Below are positions 27,355-36,726 of a DNA stretch of 64,000 nucleotides, piece after piece (position 1 is the first letter of the stretch; every line of letters starts with the position of its first letter). Source of the stretch: Imbricaverruca yamaguchii (lineage: Eukaryota > Arthropoda > Thecostraca > Neoverrucidae); assembly GCA_034440575.1 (NCBI GenBank), contig JAOTOL010001559.1, positions 835,001 through 899,000 on the forward strand. The letters are read 5' to 3'. Below the pieces are notes generated by a model. The model was given only the letters and a program-made list of their open reading frames with translations, ran no database searches and had not been told where the DNA came from. A program made the translations under genes and the position numbers.

Positions 27355-28799
27355 CTGGTGAAGAAAAGATTAACTCTCATCGAGGAGAGGGGTTGTTTCC
27401 TGTAGTAGATAAAGTTAGCAGAGGAATGTGTGCAAGTGACCGGGATAAGCGTGCAGTTATCGATTTATACGAGTCTGACGAGACAAGTAGATGTGTCCCG
27501 GAAAGAAAGACTGCATCGTCGTTCGTGACGAGAACGGCGTGAAAGTGACGAAACAGAAACGTCTTATACTGGAAAACTTAAGGGAGTTTTATGTCGTGTG
27601 CAAGGAGACCTATGGTGTGTCAGCCTTGGGCTTCTCTTCTTTCGCAGCACTACGGCTTAAACGCTGCGTGTTGGCATGGTCCAGCGGTAGAAACGCAGTA
27701 TGTGTGCGTACCTATCACCAGAATGCGAAGCTAATGGTCGAGTTATTAGGCGTTGCGGGGCTGACATATCAGAATATCATGGGCATTGCTGTCTGCGACG
27801 CTACGAACGGAACATGCATGATGGGAAACTGCCTCAATTTCTCCGGGGAGCAAAGCGTCCTCTCCTTCGTATAATTAGTAGAGGACGAGTACGAGGACAA
27901 CATGAACATGGAGGACACCATCACATACAAACAGTGGGCTAATACTGATCGTTGTATATTGCTCGTTCATATTGATCCGCTTGACACGTTTATGACGACC
28001 TCGTATAAGACGACCCGCAATTTGGCCAGACAGCATAATGTGTCTAAGGAACAGGGGCGTGCTTTTCATGAGTTAAGGATTCAATCGATGTGGGTGAGGC
28101 AGTAGTAGGCGATTTTGCCGAGAACTATACCTGCGTTGTACAGGATGAGGTACAGAGTTATTGGGACGCTCCTCAAGTGACGGTTCATCCATTTGCAGCT
28201 TATTGTAAAGAGGACAATCCATAGTACATCAGCGTTTATGTGTTATATCCGATGCACTGAAGCACAATGTTGCTATTGTCCACGCGTTCTTACAACAGTT
28301 AGTTCCTATTTTGAATTCACGTGTCCCTGGTCTCAGAAAGATTCACTACGTTTCAAACGGATGCGCCGGCCATTACAAAAACCATTTCAATTTTGTGAAC
28401 ATTTGCAGTCACCGTGAAGATTTCGGTGTTGACTGCGAGTGGCACTTTTTCGGTACCTCCCATGGCAAGAGCGTATGCGATGGTGTCGGTGGTACAATGA
28501 AAAGAGCGACGGCTATGGAGAGTTTGAGACGACCCAGCCAGGATCAGATTCTGAGTGCTGAAGATATGTACCGGTTTCTCAGTGCAGCATTCATTTCGGT
28601 CATTCACTTCATATTCGTTTCCAAAGATCACGTTTCAAAAGTGACTGAATCACTAAAAGAGAGCTTCGCCAAGGCTCGCATTGTCAAGGGCACACAAGGG
28701 TTTCATAAGTTTACATCAGTTGACCGGTTTCACATCATTGCTTCTGAACTATCATCCAGTACTGCAGGAGTTCATGCTCGCGATTGTAAGTATGAGTAG
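27355..28799 (+). pseudogene. transposase-like protein relic, copy A
   Basis: This is a degraded copy of the protein family also seen at 59042-63324. Collinear segments are: GLFPVVDKVSRG and AVIDLYESDETSR; a one-base loss just before MCPGKKDC (27490); LGFSSFAALRLKRCVLAWSS and CVRTYHQNAKLM; a frame change near 27870; ITYKQWANTDRC; a frame change near 28075; GDFAENYTCVVQDEVQ; a frame change near 28220; CVISDALKHNVAIVHAFLQQ; YVSNGCAGHYKN; and CEWHFFGTSHGKSVCDGVGG followed by TMKRATAMESLRRP. The last frame runs to a TAG at 28797-28799. The repeated D/E-bearing motifs suggest an RNase H-like (DDE) nuclease core. Copy A has Asn (AAC, 28356-28358) where copy B has Asp in the xDGC motif. The N-terminal Cys-rich part is missing and the inverted-repeat arm lies there instead. 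Superfamily unassigned. Confidence 0.65.
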
Positions 28800-29149
28800 G
28801 TAAGCATTGACATGTAGTTGATTTTAGGTGATCAAGTGTGAGCGAATGTAGGCATGCCAATACAAAAACGCGCGATGATATTTTCACTGGCTTGTGGATA
28901 CGGCATCGTGTTGTTGGAGGATTCGTTTATTCTGATGTCGATATCATTGTTATTATGCATATAGGTGCATATGGTGGTATGTTGAGAGCGTTTGTATTTA
29001 ACTTTGCATGTGAAATGAACAAATGTTGGCATATTGATGCCATCTCTAAAAACTATTCACGCTAACCTCTCAGCTCTCATGGCTGGCGAACATCAACGTA
29101 AAGTTGAAGTTACTTTCCAACGTCTTCCGACATGACCATTTTTCACCTC

Positions 29150-29700
29150 CACTGACGTATTTAACCTGACCTGGATAGGTGACCCGTGACCTGAGGTCAT
29201 GAAATCTGCCACATACGGGTTCGTCTCAACATGCTTGATAAATGTATATCTTAAATTAAACCATATCAGTTTTGGGGTCAATCGCTAGAAAAAAAAACTG
29301 ACCCAACCACTCAGCGAAACGTGCGAAAATCAATAAACTCAGACAGAATGAACGCAAATGAATAATGGATATCGGCAAATAAACATCATTTTTCTTCTTC
29401 GTTTCGAAAGACAATCGATGGACCTTATGGAAAATGTGGTCACAAATGTGAATATTAGGTGGCTTGGGGTAACGAGAGGTCACATGACCTGAGGTCAAAC
29501 GGCCAAAGTTGCAAAATGTAATCAAAATTAAAAACCTATTCAAGAAATGAAAAGAAGAGGTCATTGTGATCATATAGATATGCTATATGTTTATGCTAGG
29601 TTTTAAAGTACCGGAGATAATCGCTCTAAAAAATTGACCTGCAATGTCACCTATGAAAATGTCTTCAGGCCATATCTCCAAGGTCGCAGCCAGTAAGCAG
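29150..29700. repeat. TGACCT/AGGTCA-rich degenerate sequence
   Basis: Contains two perfect TGACCTGAGGTCA palindrome-like sites (29187-29199, 29485-29497) plus scattered GGTCA and TGACC words. The same wording appears inside the TTAA element at 13661-15008 (TGACCTTAGGTCA, 13812), so this may be a decayed relative of that repeat family rather than a regulatory region. Confidence 0.4.
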
Positions 29701-30792
29701 CTAAAGCTTCCACAAGTTGATTCAGCACCCATGACTATCCTATACACCCGCTTAGGTTGAAATAGCTCTCATGGCGGTGTCGTTTCCAAAGAATTTTGGT
29801 CGCCTGATAAAAATTCTTCCGGAATAATTTTCGTTGGAAGAATTCTCCATTCCAGGGAAAATTCCGACACCTGGAGATGTTCGCAAGGCTTGGGTCACGT
29901 TTGAACAGGAATGCAAAGTGAAATACTTCTATGGATGCTGAGCAATATGGCAGCCCATCCTTTGCAACAACAGGCAATGGAAATCAGTATTTCCATATAC
30001 ATTGTAGATTGCGATTTGACCACCTGGAAACCCAATTGCTCTTTCAGTTATACAAAGTTCGGTACCGACGGAAAGAGCCACCATCCAGTCCCTGGTGGAT
30101 TTTGCTGTGCCCTCTAGTTTGTTTCGCTTCCTAACGGGAGCGGGTTGCGCACCAACTCCCGTTTCGTGCATGGTCTCATGTGTAAATTGGAGATAAACCT
30201 AGGTAAGCGAATTTTAAATTGGAGTTATTAACGAGGGTACAATGGAAGCTTTTCCAGAAGTACGATTCATACCCTCCATGAACATGTTTTGGATACGAGC
30301 ACTCTAGCCTTTCTAGAACTTGATCTTGGCAGAGAGGCAAAGATGGCACATCAATATTCCTTAGCTGTACCATGGGGTCATTGGGCATTGACCGAAAAGA
30401 GTGAAATTTAAGACGCCATTTGCAACACCAACTTTACGGATACAATGTTTTATACAATGCTTCGTATGCTTGATATGCTTTATTATACAATGCATGCTCT
30501 ATATGCTATATACAATACAATACTCTGTTTTCAGAGTAGATGAGCTATAAAGGTACCCTTCGGACGAGGTGCGAGGATCTGACAGGAAAAACAAGGGGGA
30601 TAAAATACTCGCTCACACTGATTGGTGTGCTGAACCGAATTCCAAATGAACTTCGTATTTCCGAACTGGGCTCTGTACGGGGGAATCATGAAGGGAGAGC
30701 TAGGGTCCGTTGCCGATGCGGGGCCAACAAAGTCAACAAAAGTTGGGATTTCCCACCTGGGCTCCGTGTAGGTGAATTATGCCGGGAGAGCT

Positions 30793-30820
30793 AGGTCCAT
30801 CGATTATAATCGATGGACCT
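30793..30820. repeat. 28-bp perfect palindrome
   Basis: The half-site AGGTCCATCGATTA is immediately followed by its exact reverse complement, with no spacer. It could extrude a hairpin or be the trace of a palindromic end junction. Confidence 0.95.
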
Positions 30821-32104
30821 GGCTGACAGGGATAACCAAAATTATAGTATGATATAATTATGAGGGACTAACAGAGATAACCAAACTACCCCCCCCCACA
30901 ACAATATGCAGGAATGTGTAATGACCAATGCGGGCGGCTGTCCCTCCTCCCCCATCAGGAATGGATAAACGATCTTTCCCAGAAACCTATTCAGGGACAT
31001 TTGCAGTTGTGCCCCACGGATAAAATAGTATATTTCCAGATGAATGGCCGTGATGACTTTCCTGCAACCGTTCCTGCGAAACCAGGAATTTCTTCTGGGA
31101 GGCCTAGTCCAAGTATTACCTAAGCGAAAGTACAATTTAAGCGACCATTCTGACTACTTGGTTAGACCAGGTGCATCTTCTTCAATAAAGAAACAAAGGA
31201 CAAAGGTGGTATAGAGCTCCTCATTAATAAATGGACAAATGTGTGCTTTAAGGCGTTTTATCATTAATTCTCGCAATGTATCATTCCATTGCAATGTTTA
31301 TCAAGGTGACTGGTCCACTGATTTTCTGTATCAAGATGATGAGACCACTCATTTTCTGTGTAGATGGTTACTTTTCAGGTTGTGAGGAAAATAACACAAA
31401 TATGGCTTTAATTTAGGTAGCATGGCATGCAAGGAAATGCTACTAAAAAAATTAAATAATAAGATAACCTAACTTAGCATAACTTAACCTTCCTTTAGGT
31501 AAAAAAGGAATCCACACAAATACAATTTCAAAGACGTTCGGTATATTTATTTTGAAAGGTTCGTTCGGTTATACTTGGTATGTTGTTAAATATGGCAGTA
31601 TTATTAATCTACATAGTGTAAGTTATTCCCTGTCCAACGGAATACCACTAAAACATAGTGATCACAGTATTGTGTAAATTAATCCCAGAAAATTTAAATG
31701 CGAGATAATTATTAATCTTTATGCTTGAATCAAAGCAACGAGCAGGTACAGTACGGTTGTTCCTCAACACATATGGGGAAGGTGTTGATCCAGAGGGCCA
31801 CAGTGCCACCGGTGTAGTTTTCTGAAAATTAATAAAAGGGTACATGGAGGCAATTGGCAGACATAAATTGATTGCGGTGGAGAGGGGCATACCACACAGA
31901 GTCCAATGTTAGGAATTGAAATTATTGGGACGGCAAGTCAAGATTTGGGATGCGATAGTCTCCAAAAGGCATACAAAGCTACACCCCCGCTAAGTGTCAT
32001 AATCATGTTTGTGAGAACTGCTGTTCTTGAACCCTCATCTTGGCCCTGGGTTTGACAATAGAGTTTCAAGTTTCGAAGTCCACACCCCCCTGGAAACGGG
32101 ATCT

Positions 32105-32215
32105 GTTCGGCTAGTTGGTTGGTTATTGACTTTGTGACGCGTCGACTGTTTTGACCATATCGAGTCGCTAATCTCTCGCCGATTGGTCGCAGGCGAAGAG
32201 CAACGGTAGGTGGGA
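32105..32215 (+). repeat. ~100-bp dispersed repeat, upstream copy
   Basis: GGTTATTGACTTTGTGACGC, then GTCGACTG and CTAATCTCTCGCCGATTGG correspond in order and orientation to 33808-33905. The two copies flank the RWDD1-like gene. Identity is about 70% by eye. Confidence 0.65.
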
Positions 32216-32895
32216 CCCGAACCCGAACTATTGGTTGAGACGTGATCTATGCTTGAGCATAACTACTTCCTTATCGTCCATCCCGCAAAAGATGACATTA
32301 AGGCTCGATAAAAGTGCAGAGTATCCAACTCATTAACTTCCCTCAGAGGTTCAAAGGGCGATACATAACACGGTAATGCACCACCCGGACTTCTGACACT
32401 GGCGAAATCCAGCATCCGATCATGTTTCTACGTGACAAGAAGAGTACAGAACCATTGCATATAGCACACCGCTTGTCGAGCGGACGAAGCGCGCCACCCA
32501 TTCAGGCAGCTGACAGACCGGGAGAGGCGTTAAATAAAAATAAGGACCAAATTACATCTATAAACCCCAGCTCCTCAGAAAATGGGCTCACACGAAAAAT
32601 ACACGATTTGAAAAGCGATTAGCAACCGGTCAATCGCACAGGTAGTCCCTCACACCTCAGTTCAAAGCAATTCAGTGGGAGGGACCACTCCTCCTTGTGG
32701 TAATTCGAAAGCCGCGAGATTGGCTGGGCGCACCTCACAGCACTCGTGTAATGGAGCGACACGAGTGGCAGCTTCGCTGTATTTTGGCTCCTCTGTAAAA
32801 AGGATACCCATCTACCAATAATGGACAAAAGATACAGCAGAACAAACACGCATACCGCCACACACCATCAACGTGTTCAAGTTCTGGCAACATAT

Positions 32896-33603
32896 CTAAT
32901 CGCTTAGTTCTGCTAAACCATCATCCTCTAGATCGAGGTCTTCCATGTCTTGGAAAAGAGACTCGTCCACCTTGACGTCCTCGCCAGCATCCTCCAAGAA
33001 CTTGATGTCCGAGTCCACCAAGGTGGTGTCCTTGAGGAATAGCTCGCGTCCCGATAGCTTGTTTTTTCGCACACTTTCCTGCTGACGCTGCTTCTCGGCC
33101 CGGAGAGAATTCATCTCGTTATCGAATTTATCCTTCCACGCCAAGAATGTCTCCACTGAGACACGGGTCCCCTCGAAACGTTTCCGTTCCGCCTCATCTA
33201 ACTCTAATTTGATCCTCTCCGCTTCCTCGTCCTTGCGCCGCTTGAGCTCGTCGCAGTGACAGTTAAGCCATTCCCCGGCGGCCGAAACAATCGTGAACAC
33301 GGATACCATTCCCAGGTTGTCCTCGGCTTCCTTTTGTAGAGCTTCCATCAGCTGCTCTACCTCGAGCGGCGTGCAGTTATCGGGCTCCTGGAGCATCTCG
33401 AGCTGCGGCACCACGTCGGGGTAGCGGTCCGGACAGGCTACGGCCAACAGGCACTGGCAGCCGCCGGCTGGATCGGAGTCATAGTCCTGGCTCTTCACGG
33501 AGATGTGGTACTGGCCCGGTCCCATCACTTCCAATTCTTCAGGGTATATTGATTGCAGTGCTTCCAGCTCGTTTGCTTGCTCTTCACCATAGTTGGTATC
33601 CAT
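32896..33603 (-). CDS. RWDD1: RWD domain-containing protein 1 (DFRP2-type)
   Basis: An intact 235-codon frame from ATG (complement of 33601-33603) to TAG, with G at +4. Residues 1-110 form an RWD domain: NELEALQSIYPEEL at the N-terminus, PDRYPDVVPQLE in the middle (the YPxxxP signature) and NLGMVSVFTIVSAAGEWLN. Residues 115-190 are a highly charged helix with many Glu, Lys and Arg. The C-terminus has KNKLSGRELF, then SDIKFLEDAGEDVKVDESLF, then a Glu/Asp-rich tail, all typical of RWDD1. In animals this protein binds and stabilises the translational GTPase DRG2. Length is close to the usual ~240 residues. It is unusual in being uninterrupted, whereas vertebrate homologues have introns. GC-rich codon use contrasts with the AT-rich surroundings, and the lack of lesions argues for a functional gene. 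No clear poly(A) signal or core promoter could be picked out. Confidence 0.93.
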   Translation of the reverse strand: MDTNYGEEQANELEALQSIYPEELEVMGPGQYHISVKSQDYDSDPAGGCQCLLAVACPDRYPDVVPQLEMLQEPDNCTPLEVEQLMEALQKEAEDNLGMVSVFTIVSAAGEWLNCHCDELKRRKDEEAERIKLELDEAERKRFEGTRVSVETFLAWKDKFDNEMNSLRAEKQRQQESVRKNKLSGRELFLKDTTLVDSDIKFLEDAGEDVKVDESLFQDMEDLDLEDDGLAELSD

Positions 33604-33807
33604 CCGTAAAAAACACCGGTGTACCGGCCTATTCTTATTGATATATCAATTCTTAGACATACAATGCCATGGAGCAGTTCCGGTTCATCAGCATATTAAC
33701 GCAAACACCTGGAAAATAAAGCAAATTGTAGTTAAGGTCATTGGAATTAAAATTTTATATTCAAGATCATTTCATTTGATACATTTCCCAAATTGCTACA
33801 GACCTGT

Positions 33808-33905
33808 GATGGTGGTTATTGGTTTTGCGACACGTCGACCGTTGAGGCATGTACCGTCGCCAATCTCTCACTCCGATTGGTAGAGGGCGAAGCGTAGCGA
33901 CAGGT
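33808..33905 (+). repeat. ~100-bp dispersed repeat, downstream copy
   Basis: Partner of 32105-32215: GGTTATTGGTTTTGCGACAC, GTCGACCG and CCAATCTCTCACTCCGATTG. It lies about 200 bases upstream of the RWDD1-like start codon in gene orientation. Confidence 0.65.
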
Positions 33906-35724
33906 GAGTCTCGAAGCTATAATCTTTCGATTGTGAGACGGGCAACTTAACTGTGTGTGCGTGTGTGTGTGTGCGCGTGCGTCTCCCACCTGCTACACAC
34001 TGCACAAAATATACAATATCATAATATAAATATACCATACTTCAAATCATATACGCTGAAGAACTTTGATTATTGAATGAAACAGGGGTAATTTTGTCAA
34101 GTAATTCATGAATATAACCTGTTAATGATTCTGAACGGATCAACCAAGTATAAACTATGGAAAATCTATCAATATTTTGAGATAAGAGAATGTTTCATTG
34201 ACGCCATAAGCTTCTCTTCCCCTTTCACTACACCGTTTGCCACCGAGCTGCTTCCAGCCTTTCTAGCTCATTCTGAGTTGCCAAAATAAATTGCTTCCTG
34301 TCAACAAGAGTTCATCTGGTATTCCATGACAATAATTGTTGTGCAGCAGCACATCCCAAATTTATAGTGATCAGCCATGGTAGAGGCACACTGGAAGAAA
34401 ACTTGGTGATTGACTGCATCACATCAAGCCACACTTGCTTCAGGACAAATTCATGCATTATGCCAACTTGGTTCAACAGAATGTCAAACATGCACTTGAG
34501 TCATTTAGTTAGCTTCTAACCAGCACAGCTCCATTTTCTGCAGCATGAAGCATGCTGCTATACGAATGTGCATCCACCCCTTCAGGACTTGCCCTTTGCA
34601 TCATACCAAATAAATTGCACTCAAAAAGAAAGAATGAACACATAACTTGGAAAGAATATGTTTACAAGTATATGGTAAAGTACAAATTTAATTCAAGTTA
34701 CTAAGCAGCATACGCTCATAAATCTGTCCATGAACAGGGGTAAATGAGGTAAGTCCAACTATCAGTAAAGTTTTACTTTCTACTGTAGCATTGTATACAC
34801 TAGAAATGTACCGGAATGTACATAGATAATGAACATAGATGCAATGTTTTGATGATGTCATAGGCTGCCACGAAGATACAACTTATTAGGGCAGTTGGAA
34901 AATATTAAGAAGCTCATTCGAATCTTCTCTACAGGTGGTGAGGCAGACAAGAAGGGGTTTTCCTCTTGTATGGAAGGATCATTTAGTGAAATATCCTTTT
35001 GATGTGGAGGATCAAAAACACCAAGCCAGGCTTGTGAAATATGTTTCCCACAAATGATGTAGTGTGGGTTGGGTTAAGCTAGGATGGGTTGGGTTAGATT
35101 AGGCTATCCAAACAATCCCAACAACCTAACCCAGTCTAACTTAACCAAGTCCAGCCCAACCTAGCCTAACATAAACTAACCCAATCTAATCCGACCCAAC
35201 CTAACCTCTACCCACACTACATGCCATGTGTGGGAAAGGACCTCTTTCATGATCCTTTATTATTGGTTGGTTCACGACACACTTTATGCACATTCACGGC
35301 TAATGGCGTCTTTCATGATCCTGTCTTGGTGATTTTGATGCTCTGCATCAGGATAATATGTCAAGGTACCCTCTACACCCAGATGAAAATCCATTTATCT
35401 TCTCACCATCATTAGGAAGGTTTGGGTGAGTATGTTGTTGGTTTGCCACTGCACATATAAGTTATATATAGTGTGACTGTCTACGATACCAGCAACATAT
35501 CACATCCATAGATAGTTGTTGATTGCAACAGCCAGACATGATTTGACAATGTGCATCACCAATGCACCGCTCGATCCATCGGCTTGGACACCATGGACTA
35601 CCCTGCCTCAAGAGCATTGGCCGTCTCCCAAGTCACATTCGCCTGAATGACGTAGTGAAACGCTGCTTCTCAAGTGCGCGCATCCCTGCCACCCTGAAGT
35701 TGGTAGGTCTCAACCGATCATGAT
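33906..35724. other. non-genic stretch with short simple repeats
   Basis: A short TG-rich tract at 33955-33982 and a TAACC/GGTTA-rich hairpin at 35078-35215. No gene recognised. Confidence 0.45.
35078..35215. repeat. telomere-like GGTTA/TAACC degenerate hairpin
   Basis: The first 35 bases are rich in GGGTTGGGTTA and GGGTTAGATTAGG; the following 85 are rich in CCTAACCCA, CCCAACCTAGCCTAAC and CCGACCCAACCTAACC, so the two parts can pair imperfectly. The words resemble the arthropod telomere unit TTAGG but are diverged. Confidence 0.6.
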
Positions 35725-36076
35725 GATGAATTGGGGTTTAGGGGCACGTCGACTGCTATGTTCATTTTGCGCCCATAACTTTGTTTACAGGCTGACTACT
35801 GTGCCCCTAGAGTAGGCAGCAAGATAAAATATTCAGGGACGGCGATAGATAACATCAAAATTTGCTTGTCGAAGGAAGTTAAAAATGCCCCAGACGACAC
35901 AACCTCAGAATCATCCTTTAGCAGCATCCGCAGTGTCTCTGTTTACACGTTATAAAATCTGGTGTCGTAGAGGTTCTAGTGATAAACAGCCTATTAAAAC
36001 ATGATAAACGGTAAACGGGTCAGAACACCGTGGGCACAAAGGTCGGTCATCACCGGTCAGTATATAGCTGTGTGAG
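35725..36076 (-). mobile_element. I-type LINE, 3' part (split by CR1 insertion)
   Basis: On the minus strand the sequence continues a LINE ORF2 C-terminus: SYILTGDDRPLCPRCSDPFT then YHVLIGC, a Cys-x2-Cys...His...Cys zinc-binding segment found downstream of RNase H in I-type elements. It ends in a 3' UTR with GGGCGCAAAATGAAC and GTCGACGTGCCCCTAAACC near 35750, then a TCATCATCATGATC tail. The upstream part of the same element lies at 39589-39910. Confidence 0.75.
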
Positions 36077-36531
36077 AGTGGGTATTTTGTAAAGGTAGGA
36101 GGGACAGGAGGTGCATCACCAGGCCTGGTGCCAAGGTGAAGGACCTGGTACCTGCGGTGGCACAGGTCACCAGTGATCACCAGTTTAATACAGTCATAGT
36201 GCATGTAGGGGTAAATAACATAGGTCATACTAGGAGTGAGGAGCTTCTGCGGGAGTACAGGGTACTTCTGGCCACCCTGAAGGGTACCAATAGAGTCATT
36301 GTAACAGCAATTTTGCCTAGGGCTAGAGCCTCCCCTGAGTGGAGCTCTAGGGCACTGGCAGCTAACGCCAGGGTAGGAAAGCTCTGCCATGAGCTAGGTT
36401 TTACATTTGTAGACGAGTGGAGCAGGTTTTATGCATCGTGGGACCTCTATCAGAGGGATGGCCTGCACTTTTCTGAGAAGGGTGTCCATGTGTTAGGCAA
36501 AGTATACGAGCATGTCCTTCAGGGAAACTAG
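36077..36531 (+). pseudogene. CR1 ORF1 remnant with SGNH/esterase domain
   Basis: The frame is open from the element's 5' edge: FCKGRRDRRCITRPGAKVKD, then NTVIVHVGVNNIG (SGNH block III, GxN), VTAILPRAR and DGLHFSEKG, whose Asp-x2-His is the block V catalytic pair, ending at a TAG near 36529. CR1 ORF1 proteins with this esterase domain are known. The block I GDS serine motif should lie upstream and is absent because the copy is 5'-truncated, so this fragment cannot encode an active hydrolase. Confidence 0.82.
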
Positions 36532-36726
36532 GAAATGGGGTGGGGAGGGATGAAATTGCATTGCCAACTCAGGAATATTCCAATAGTGTCAGCCAAGGCA
36601 ATAGAACCTCAAAGTATGCAAATATGGACAGCAGCAATTCAAGGGACAGAGTGATAGTCCATCTAGTGATAAAAAACTCCTCAATATGAAAAAGCCAAAG
36701 GTGGTTATGGAGCATTTGTTAAGTGT

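Larger units (their letters stand above)
28800..32895. other. stretch without a convincing gene
   Basis: No domain-bearing frame seen. It holds a TGACCT/AGGTCA-rich segment (29150-29700), a 28-bp perfect palindrome (30793-30820) and one of two related ~100-bp repeats (32105-32215). Confidence 0.45.

Noticed and set aside
32105..33905. RWDD1 flanking repeats as target-site duplications of a retrocopy
   Set aside because: About 100 bases long and ~70% identical, far too long and diverged for a retroposition duplication; they look like dispersed repeats.
35950..36390. 146-codon minus-strand frame as a single protein
   Set aside because: It spans the CR1 insertion junction; only the part below 36076 is I-type LINE sequence, the rest is antisense to the CR1 ORF1.
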